DNA of 64,000 nucleotides from Antedon bifida (taxonomy: Eukaryota > Echinodermata > Crinoidea > Comatulida > Antedonidae). Shown in pieces: positions 50,801-62,800 of the stretch; the stretch's first letter is position 1; every line of letters starts with the position of its first letter. The notes beneath the pieces were generated by a model that was not told where the DNA came from, did no database searches, and saw only the letters and a program-made list of their open reading frames with translations. Both the position numbers and the translations under genes were made by a program. The stretch is taken from NCBI GenBank assembly GCA_963402885.1, contig OY727093.1, positions 24,117,409 through 24,181,408 on the forward strand, in the 5' to 3' direction.

Positions 50801-53800
50801 TATGAGTGTCCTATGAATACGGGTTGACCGTTAAAATATATATTGCTCGAGTAAAGAGTTGTTCGACTGTAAAAGTGCACGGCACATTCGTGCCTGGCCT
50901 GGCTTGAATAGATGGTTGCTGAAGGGAGGGTTAGCACTTTTGTTGAGTTTAGTTTATATGCGGATTGAAGCATCTTATAGTTTAGCCTAGAACGTTAGAA
51001 ATTACAAGTAATTAGTCTGAACATATTGCAACATTTACATAATGATACAATAGAACACTTTAAGGTTTACATTATAAAAACAGGTGTGAAGAGATAACAA
51101 TACAAATGTGCATAATAGCGTCTGTAGTATAAAATATCGTTATTTGTGGTTCCACTAACTAATGCTTTTTTATAATGTATTATCTTCGAAAATTACTATG
51201 ATTATCATCACTTGTCAGCATGACCACCGATCGTACATTTGTGATATAGGTCTATGTATTAATTGCTATTAAAAGCCAAGCAGAACAGTTATATCACCCA
51301 TAACGTAACAATCAACCACTAATGCAACATTAACCACTAATTTAACCAAAATTAACCACTAACGTAACATTAACCACTAACGTAACATTAACCACTAATG
51401 TATAACGACTAACATTTTCTACTGTTGTTACGTTAGTGGTTACATTTTGTTACGTTAGTGGTTACATTTTGTTACGTTAGTGGTTAATGAAGTTTTTTAC
51501 GTTAGTGGTTAATGAAGTTTTTTTACGTTAGTGGTTAATGAAATTGTTACGTTAGTGGTTAATGAAGTTTGTTACATTAGTGGTTAATGAAATTGTTACA
51601 TTAGTGGTTGATGAAGTTTGTTACATTAGTGGTTAATGTTATATTAGTGGTTGATTGTTACGTTAGTGGGTGCTACAACAGTAATAAGCAACAATGGTGG
51701 TTCTCAAGCACCAAAGCAGATAATGGAAATATTATATTTACTACCCAATACCATATCTCGGCGCATCCTCCAACAATTAATTATTAGAAATGAGCTAAAT
51801 CAAAACGATAAAGTGAAACGATAAAGTAAACAGGCAGAAAAATGCCAAGCTTTTAGACAACATGATTCCTTCATCAGGGCTAAATAATAGTATAAGTATG
51901 TCTTAGAGATCTAAAATCTTCTTTTACATAATCTGGCTCAACGAGTTATGTACGAATAAAGATACATGGACTTTATTTTTCTATACTTCTAATGTTCAAT
52001 CGCACGTAATGTGCTTAAGTCAATCTCAACAACGCCAACAATAATTAATCTAAATTATTATAAACTTGCGTTTAGTAAAAAAAACAACTGAATAAAGAAA
52101 GAAAATTAAATACTTTGATATGCCGATTACTCCGCCCACATCTCCAATCAGTCAGATTAAAAAAGTAAGTAAATATTCAAAATTGGTACTAATGATAAAT
52201 TAAATGTGTACTTATAATTACAATGTTCTTGTATGGCCTATTTTTTTGTCGCTGATTTCATTACCTAAAGCATCGATTGTAATTATAAAATGCACATCGG
52301 CTTGAAATTTCCTAATAGCTCTGTGATATACAACTATACTGCTTTAATCTGCATAGAGATTCAAATTGATTAAAAAAATACCCACTAGCAACGGAATAAT
52401 AGAATTTTTTTTAAGAATGCGCATGTCTAATAAATGTCGGTATGCAAATTATCGACGTAACTATTATTATTAAAGCATTATGACATATTCTATAAATGCT
52501 TCTTTGAGTTACGTCGTATAAGTCGTGTGTATCCGTGTAACATCATTCAAATGCATGTACATTTCTACCTAAAGTTAAAAACTAATCAACAGAATCTGTA
52601 AGTAATAATACAAATATTTTGTCGTGTGTCAATTATTCTGATTTATCTATCAAACAGAATCGCTATTATTAGAAATCATAACAAGGCCTTGCATGAAAGC
52701 AAATCGTGCTGAGTGAAGCCTGCTAAATAGTCAATTGCCACGTTTATTAATAAATCCAAGTAAATATACAAAGTACGTGTAAATGAGGTTTGGGCGTTTA
52801 ATCTAAAAGTAAATAGACGGATGTAATAATAACATTTTTTTCTCTCTCTCACAGGTAACGTCATACATGTCCCTTGGCAAGCCATAGCGATTCCAATTAC
52901 CTCTGCGTTGGTGATTATTTTCGTGGCAGTATTATCTGTGCTCTGCGTATGTCGACGTTCAAGATCGCTCAGTCGCTCAACAAGTACACAGGTTGTACAT
53001 CGCAAGTACTGGCACCTCAGCGAAGATGATACCGACGTAGAGAGTGACGGGGTACCTCCTTCAATGCATGATCTATCACCGACGATTATCGAACGAAACA
53101 ATCACAACGACTATAACACCGCATTCTCCCCAATGTCTTCACCGGCGAAGGTGCTTCCAAGACAGGCGACTGTGCCGCTACTTACCCAAAAACAGCGACA
53201 GGAAGCCTTCCGTAAACAACTTTCCTTACAAGGCAGCCCGTCACGAAGTGTAGAGTTTGAAATAAAAAAACATCTCAAAGAGGAGCCTAAAATTGGAATC
53301 TTGAGGCCAGAATTATATCGTAATGTTTTTAATGAGGCGGAATCCCGAGGACAATTGTGTGGCAAAATGGAAGTATCATTAAAATATGATCAACCGAGCG
53401 AAAGTTTAATGGTTCACGTCATCAGAGCAACGGGACTACCAGCCAAAGACTTCTCCGGTACCTCAGACCCGTATGTTAAAATATATCTCTATCCAGACCG
53501 TAAAAAATTCCAAACTAAAGTTCATCGGAAAACCTGCAACCCCACTTTTCACGAAACTTTCGAATTCAATGTTGCCTATTCGGATTTATCCGAAAAATCT
53601 CTCAAATTTACAATATATGATTTTGATCGGTTTTCCCGGCATGATTTAATTGGAGAAATATCAGTTGATGATTTGATGAATAAAGTGGATCCAACAAGGG
53701 GTGCAAGAACTTTTCAACTGGATATTTACAGTACACAAAGTCAGGTAAGAGGCTATAATATAATAAACAATTGTCCAAATCGAAACTTATGCATGTAAAC

Positions 53801-56800
53801 AAAATATTGTATATTCTGATATTAACTATTGTCATATTAGTATTATGCTTACTGAAATCGACGTTAATTCAATTAATATAATTCGGTTTCATTAGAACAT
53901 TGCCACTGAAATTAAAATTTGTAATCACTTATTCGGCGAAGTTAAGACCTAAGAGTTTATTCTACAAGAGTGATTCTAATCGTGCATTTTACGAAAAGAA
54001 CAAATTGATTATATTGTTGTGCAAATTTATTAAATTGTGGAATTAAAAATAATACTTAAGAGTGATTCTTAATTATCCTATATTAAATAATTTTATTTTT
54101 GATGGAAAATGAAAAAGTAACTGTTACTGTAGAACATAAGTGTGCGACTAGACTTGAACTCTGACCTTATCAATTTTTTAAATGTTTACTAGACATGTGT
54201 ACCTTAAACTAATTAGAAATTTGTCAAAATTCTAGACGTATTGACCAAAGATTTAATGATCATTTGGAAATAAGATGAAGATTAATAAGACATTATAATT
54301 AAACAGCGTCTTCAATTACATCGCTACCTTGAACTGGAGATTGTAAAACATTCTTTGTTTTTTTTTTAAATGGAAACTGAGAAAAACAACAATATATACA
54401 CACTAGACTAAGCCTTAAGCTCTGTCTCCACTCTCAAACTTTATGCGACAAAAAAAATAAATATGGACACGATGATGTCATATCACTACCATATTTGGAT
54501 ATATCACTACCATATTTGGACACATCACACTTTTTTGTCAAACTAGTTTGATAGTGTAGACAGAGTTTTAGATTTGTGCGTATTCTTATTATGGAACTGG
54601 TATCTTTTATGTTGTAATTTTTTTTTTCTAAAGAAATAATGTTCTTAAATTTTATTCAGACCTACACAATTGATTTATAATTACTTACTTTGTTTGGTAC
54701 TTGCCACTTAACTCAAAAGGGTATTTTTAATAGAATACCGTATAGGCCTACAGTTTGGTATAATTTGGTTAATGCCTAATAGCATACACCTCATGCATTT
54801 TAACTAAAACCTAAAATGTATACTCCAAGTTGTTTTTACTGTGTTAAATTCATCAGGAGCACATTTTCTCAATTTTCAGTTGTTTTTCTCAAGTGCTAAT
54901 TCTCACAGATAAATAATTGATTACTATGATTATCAAGAACTGCATATTATATATTCATGTTTAATAAATCAATGTTCCATGCCTGTATTCGATTGATGAT
55001 TTAAAAAATGTGAACTATACTGCTTCGATTAAGTTCATTTCAGACATAATTAAAGATTTGTTCTAGAACAATTTGTGCTTATAATAAGCAAAAATGTCAA
55101 AAATAAATTCACTGTTCAAAGACAATTTTAAAAAAGACCAATCACATAACTAAATAGTGCATTCGAGCACACGTGACCGGATTCTATTCTTATCATATTC
55201 TCATATCCAGTCTATCTATCTCCAAGCAATTAACTAAGTTGTAAATTTATTTCAAACTGTTAAGAATCATGCAAGCAAGTACTGCCGTATTTCAAAGTTT
55301 CTGTTTCGGGTATGCTAAACAATTGCGCAAACATCCTCCAAATTGCTTTATTAATATTGATTTCACAACTTGGATTAAACCAAAGACAATTTATGAAAAT
55401 TCAAAATTTCGCAGTTCAAACAGCGCAAGCCTCCAACACTCTTCTCCAAATCACGATTTGCGCAGTTGGCACAAGGTAGCCCAGTTTAACAATACCCGTT
55501 ATTAACATTCTAAAACTTAGAACACCATCAAGATTATGACAACCTTCTATATTTTCTTACTGTAGGCCAAATATTAAACGTTCTACAATGCCCCACTACT
55601 TACTACAGGCCATGCTTAAATCCTTCCATCAAGCCCCTATATTTTGCCCATTCTCTAATTGATGCCTACGAACATAAAAAAAAACTTGATGCGTATATCC
55701 AATCTTATTTATCTTGTCATAGAATGTATTACCTATGTTATTTTGCTACAGTAATTGAGATTGTATGCCAGTAGCGTTTTAGCCAAATGTCTTTGTAACT
55801 GAATTTTATTATATAAATAAATGATTGATAGTGAACATGCATGCAATAACATTCTATTCTGTCCAATGGAAGACCAATTTTAGAATCGTCGGATATACTA
55901 GTTCAACTCCATAAAATTAGATATTCCCTTAGATCAAATCACACAAGTTATGAATATATCATTTTATGGGGTTATAAAATCTCTGAATCTGAAATTTTGG
56001 ATTTGTATCGCTTAAATAAATAATTATTGATAGAACATATCTCGAAACTTTTAGGATTAGTGGAAATAAAATGGAATTTTGTTCGGAGATTTTGGGCATC
56101 CGTATTGTGTAGGCCTACAAATAATGTCTGTTAATCCCTCTACGTCACGAACTTTAGAAGCCTAACGCAAGTAAATGATTATACTGTAGCGCACTTGAGC
56201 TATCTCCTTCTTGACTTTCTGATATTAAATTCAATATGTAAGTCTTGTTTTTCGAAAGCAATGTAGGCCTACTACGCCCTGTCCTCCGCTGCCTTTATAC
56301 AGAGAAGACGGGGTCGGCACAACTTCAGGAATCTAAAAATACCGAAAAAACTTCATTTACGCGATTTACTGGTACTAAATTACCACGCGTTGTATATTCA
56401 GGGACTGATTATATATTCCAGTAGCATTATTGTGACCAATATGAACACTAAGTAATGGATTGAAGTTTAATCATGTCACCGCTGTGGATTGTCACTTTAA
56501 TTTATCACTAACTACTGTAGATGATAAGTTTAGAATTTAAAGATATCGATGTCCAGAAGCTCTGTTCACAAAGCTTACACTTAATCGCCTTCATTAAGTA
56601 TAGTCGTTTTACACGAGCGAGTTCAAGTTCCAGAAATGGATTGCTTGGGTTATTAAATAACCCGTAATATCCCTCGGCATTTGTCGATTGTTAATTATGT
56701 CAATTTAAAATAAAACAAGCATAATATTAACATGTATAAATATGGCGTAATACTTGCAGGTCAAAATTTACAGAAAAAAACTAATAAAAACTAATAACTA

Positions 56801-59800
56801 ATGCATGGTGTGTTTGTATATCAAGCTTTTATCACAGCTCATGATGTGTTAATGCCGTAATTAATTTCTGGTCGGTCGGTATCTGAAGAACGACAAGCCA
56901 TGGTAGACAGCCTGTCTTAAATTATTAGCCTTGTTCACTTGGTTCTAACTACGTTCAATTAGTGATATCTGCTAACTATTTTAGCACAAGCGATCCACTT
57001 GACTAACAATCAATATTCGCACAGACTGTATATTATAAACAATGTGACCAATAAAAGTATTCATCAGCTGCTGTCCTTAATGTTTTACTGATATTGAAAC
57101 ATGGACCTTATTTAATTAATGATCCATAACACAAACAACGCTTCTTTCAAGAATAGAATATTTCGTGATTGTATTCGCACAACATTCGTTATTAGCAATA
57201 ACAATTTTGGTCAATATTTTATATGTCAATACACCCCCTTACCATTAACGATCCAAATAATGTTTATAAACTCTATGTCTATATGTAGTATGTTTTATAT
57301 CCTCCTTTGTGGTTATAACAACCAACCATAAACATAATATCAATATAACAAAAATAATTAAATTTACTGACAAAGTCATTTATTTAGCCTATGTTGGTAA
57401 AAGTTCGATTGATGTGATGCTTATATACACGAGCCATCTCATTATAGTGTAATTGACAAGAATATGAATGTTTTCATATAATCTAGTACGAAGGTTGTTC
57501 AGCTTAGTTTGCCAGTACTCAGAATCATAAATGATATCATTATCTACAATATAAGTTCAATAAAAATTACTCTGTGTTGTAGGTATGTGGAAATAGAAAT
57601 GTGATTTAAGAAATATTTATTTAGGTCTGCACCAGTTATATAGCTCTAAATTGCTTTGATAGTTTTGTATAATAAACATCGGTCAATGTCTGACAACAGG
57701 CTAGCTGGTTTAAAATGTATTGTTTATTATAGGCCTAAAACATAAACAACATTGATTATATCCACATTTATTTTTCGTAATTCCTATATTACGAAAAAGT
57801 CCTGTAGCACCACTTTCTTAAAAATATACTTTTTCATAACGCTCGTTCCTTGTGTTGTGCATGCACCAAACCATCTCTCACTTTCATTCTCACCCATTCT
57901 AAACATTAAACTGTATTCTGGTTTTCTAGGCTACAACAATTTTGAGGCCAGTTTTGATTTATATTTGAAATTACAAAACTATAATTACATTTAAATAGCC
58001 AACCTTAGTTTAATGTGATCAATTATATTTTCTATATAACTCGCACGTAATTTAATTTGAAACGCAAATTGCGAGTTATTGTTCGTGCATCGAATGTTTT
58101 TCCATGCGAGGCAAGAAATTAACAGCGGATTTGCAATAATGAGCGTATGTCTACAAGGATATCTAATGCCGTAAAACTATAAATGTGAACACAAACTTAA
58201 TTATGTGGACAAATAATTGAAGGATGCGTTTTTGGACAATAATGAACACGAAGTTAACAGGAAATATCAATGTTTGTCTGAACCAATCTCATTAATTGAA
58301 AAGTATTATGAACATAGACATTTTGTCTCTGGGGTTATTGGTCACCAAGAAGATGAGCTTACTAATTCGGAATCTTCTGCGCTGCATCTTGGGAAAACCT
58401 TATCACTTTGTTTTCATTTTGAATGAGTTTGCGAATCGGTTCAAAAAACACATTACAAGTCACATGACGACCGTTTAGCGTGAATGTCCTAACAAAGACA
58501 TTAGGAGTATACATACCTTGGCTATGAAAATATACCATCAAATATACCGGTAATTGAAAGAATCACAGTTTATTTTTTATTATATCTGTTCTTCTAATAA
58601 AATAAGACTCTATAAACTCTAAACAACATCGTTTATTTCAACTGTTTCAGCTTTCACTGCTGCGGTGTAGAAATGTTATGTTTTAAACTAGAAAAATATA
58701 AAATATATCATTACACTGTTGGATCTTGAATAAATGCTTTTTTAGTATAATATGACTGCAAACATGATTGGAAACGGAACAAGAAAAAGTAACGAATTGT
58801 TTGGTTCAAAGCCAGATAATGAAAAAAGCTAGGAAAAAATTACACTGATGAAAATAGTTTGACAATCTGTGGCCTACGTCTTTGGAGAACTTTATTTTGG
58901 AGAAGTTATTAGTGACTTACAGAATAAGAATCACAACATTTCTATTGTCTCATAGTGGAAAGAATGAGTAAATTTGGACAACTTGAATGAATGATTTTAG
59001 AAATTACTTATTTCTGTTTTCCAGGATAAACCGGACCTTGGAGAAATTATGTTCTCGTTATGTTTTCTACCAACCGCCCATCGGTTAACTTTGAATGTGT
59101 TAAAAGCGAGGAACCTGCGGGCCATGGATATCACTGGTGCTTCCGGTAAGTATCATCTAGAAACAAACTTATTTTTAGGAACAAGTTTGTTTTTAATTCA
59201 ATTCTACTTCATATAGTATTCGAGGAAGTCCATTAATAATAAGTGTTTTAACAAGAAATGACATTTGTAATGGTTTTAACAATAGTCTGCAATGTAATTC
59301 CACATTCCAACATTCACCAGCGTTGCAAATTAATATTTTAGGTTGTGATTGTGGAAAATGGATTGATTTCAGGTTGAAATTTTTTCTTTTTTTTTTGTTT
59401 TGTTATATGGATGTACCATCCGGGATAAAAGATGAATTAATTAATTAATACATAGGATAACATTAAAACATTAATAACCGTATGTCTTAAATAGACCGTT
59501 TATTGTGTATTAGGACATATTATACTACAACCATGAGTACAAGACAATGAATGTCTTTTTACTCAATATGGAATTCCCTGGCAACGATAATAAACAGTAA
59601 ATAATTAATATGCTAATCTTCTTTCTACCATACGTTATCAAAAACAACATCATATTTTATTATTTAACCACTAGCCATACCATATATTTATTAGGAACAT
59701 TTTATTTGTGTATTACCTATCTAGGAAATTATAATGTAAGATAAACTTACTATTTATCAATTAAATATGGCAAAATGATTGATATGATAACAAAGAATGT

Positions 59801-62800
59801 GTCGATGGTGTGATAACATTTTAAAAACAGATTTTCAAGAATGTTACTTCCCCAATTCAATACTTTCGCATCTACAATATTAAACAACCACTAACATCGA
59901 AGAACAACTGTAGTTCAAACATTTTCTAACAGAACAATATAACCATTCGGCGATAGATTCAGTATCCATAAACTACCATTATACATATTCGATCAGTTAA
60001 GAAGCCGGAGGGAACTCAACCATTTATGTCGGTTTCAATAGACTTCAAGTTGTTCAATCTGATTTATTGTCAATAATTCTACACAACCTTATTTCATAAT
60101 ATCTCTGAGTTTTTTAAACTTCAAACAAGTTTTAACTACCAGATATTGACTATCCCAAAAAATGTATTACTGATATTTTTTTCTCCAAATTTCCTCGTAT
60201 TTATAATGTAATCGTAACACTGTAAAATAAGCTTTGTGTTCATTCACGCATGAAATGGCCCCAAGATGATATCCAACCTAGAGGGGGATGTCATTAATCT
60301 TATCTATGGCACTCCACTGTAGACAAACTAGTAACGTGTGACTATATGAAAAATCAAGAAAAGTGGAGCCTAGGAATTAAACACAGGCGACTGAAATGGC
60401 CACATTTAGTTAATAATACTTCTGACGACACCAAACAAAAGAACAATTGGACCATGAAAGGAATGTTGTATAGGAAATGTTTAGCAGACTACAAGAAATA
60501 TCAATAAGAATGATATCAATTAAATTCTGCCATAAACAGAAAAAATGAAACCAAATTATGGAAAGCGTAATAAAGTTAAAGCGTGTACTGAAGAAGTCGA
60601 TTTCTTGTCCATTAGATATTATCATTATAATTTGACAGTTTAGTCCACGCTAGGCGTGCAAAAATAGGTTGGTTTTTGACTTACCTTGACATACTAACAT
60701 AAAATTGGAATGTATAACTGTATTGAAATATTAAATGAGATATCCGAGAAATGATAACTATTAATTACTATAACCGTAATAAACCTATCATGAGATTTAG
60801 ATGGAAATACACTTACTGCATACAAAATATTGTTCTATTTCATTAGTCTTATAATGCGTTTACTTATAATACCGGTAACCATTTAATTGGGACAGGGAGC
60901 AGCCTGTTTAACAGCCAATATTAAATGTAGGACAATTTTTATGAATGATTACAGTGATAATTTCGATCATTAAGTGTATTTAGAAATAATGTGCATAGCG
61001 TTCAAGAGGTTAATCATTTCAAAACGATGACAGTTTTTGTATGGAGCGCCAACCATGTCAACAATACTGTACATTTCATTCACTATGCTATATGAAGTAT
61101 ATTGACGAATTAATATATCAGTATAATATATAATTCAATATGCTTATGTAGCAGCGTTTATATTACATTTGATACTCCATACTAAGGCTAAATGCAAAAT
61201 TAGATACTGATGAAAATGAATTTGGCGAACAAATCTCACACAATTATTATCTTTTAATATAGATATGTTACGTACATACATACACAGTTTACGTCTATAC
61301 ACACTACTATTGGAAATGGTTAAACAATAATGAGGTACTTACCCTATCAAATCCTCACATCTTCACATATTTATTATATCCAAACAAAATGAATACAGTA
61401 TAATATCATAAAAGCAGAAATAGTAAGCATTAAAGTATGTGTATCGGCTATCGTATTACATTATACAATAAACGTTTATGAGTTGAATGGTGGAGAATAT
61501 TTCATGAGTTGAATGGTGGAGAATATTTCATGAGTTGAATGGTGGAGAATATTTCATGAGTTGAATGGTGGAGAATATTTCATGAGTTGAATGGTGGTGA
61601 ATATTTCATGACTTGAATGGTGGAGAATATTTCATGAGTTGAAAGATTGCTATATTTAAAGAAGGAGCAGTCTCTTTCAACGAATGGAATATTCTCCACC
61701 ATTTAAAGAATACAATACACAGCAATAATTATTTATTACTATGCATAATATGTCAACAACCGAAACATATTCCTATGTTTAGTGTAGATAAGCAGATTTT
61801 AGTGATTTTTTTTTTCGTACGCGAGAAGATTTTTTTTTTTCGTACAAATCTTACGATCGTGTTAATAGTCTTTTTACTAAAACACCATGTGATCAAATTA
61901 AAATTAAAATTGTAAGTTGTCATAGCATGATAATAATAGCTGGAATAATGAAACAAACTGATGTTCAATGTTGATAATCTTGAAATTATGTTTCTTTCAT
62001 TCTAAAGATTCTTTATGCAGCTAAGCACGAATTGTCGCAGATTTGGTTTCCTCAACGCCTTAGGTTCCCTTGTGTGTGTGTCAAAATTACGTTTATGTCC
62101 GTAAGCTAATCTGTGATGTCAAATCAATGTAATTGATTAATGCTCTAATACTTTAGTATGCGATGTTATTCACTTGATAACACTGTACCCTGCGCCGTAG
62201 ACACTTTCATTGATGATTAGATTGGATAAATCATGCGTGTTTGGAAACGTAATGGGATATAACAACATATATTGTCAAAGATTGGTTGAAGGATGTTATA
62301 TAATGTTCTCTTTACTGTGAAATAAACGAACTTTTTGGGCTACATTCCAATTAATTACAGTAGGAGCCAGCCCCAAGAGCTTTGACATTGATAGAAGAGA
62401 CGGAAAGATCAGCCCAGAAATAATAGTTTAAAAATTCGATTCAGTAACGAATATGTTTCATATATGTAACGCTATATATAATCGTATATTCTTTATTCCA
62501 GATCCATATGTCAAAGTGTCTTTAATAAGTCAAGGTAAGCGTCTTAAGAAACGGAAAACAACAGTCAAGAAGAACACACTCAATCCTGTGTATAATGAAG
62601 CAATGGTCTTTGACGTCACACCAGAATGTATGGATGAGATCATTCTAGTCGTAGCGGTGGTAGATCATGATTGGTATGTATTAAATGAAAGGGAGTTCTT
62701 GCACTATTACATGGATGTCAATATAAGCTCAGATATTCAATATCATTACTATAACCATGGCGGTTTACATTTATTTTGTACCTCCATGCCACAACTTAAT

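Larger units (their letters stand above)
29826..52854 (+). other. Synaptotagmin intron 1, 23 kb, repeat-rich
   Basis: Begins GTAAGAACG and ends in a polypyrimidine tract with CTCTCTCACAG. No host exon was recognised inside. The contents are repeats listed separately: minisatellites at 31.3, 39.9 and 51.3 kb, LINE fragments at 32.1 and 46.1 kb, a 5S-derived SINE at 33.6 kb, MITEs at 43.1 and 47.3 kb, hairpins, and family H and R copies. Stretches 34.0-36.7, 37.1-39.3, 40.3-43.1, 43.3-44.9 and 49.6-51.2 kb show nothing nameable. Confidence 0.8.

Noticed and set aside
51301-51670. CRISPR-like array of short repeats
   Set aside because: Units are contiguous or separated by 3-8 variable bases, not uniform unique spacers, and the DNA is clearly animal.
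52676-53101. 141-codon minus-strand frame opposite the synaptotagmin exon
   Set aside because: Shadow of exon 2 on the other strand, with no recognisable features.
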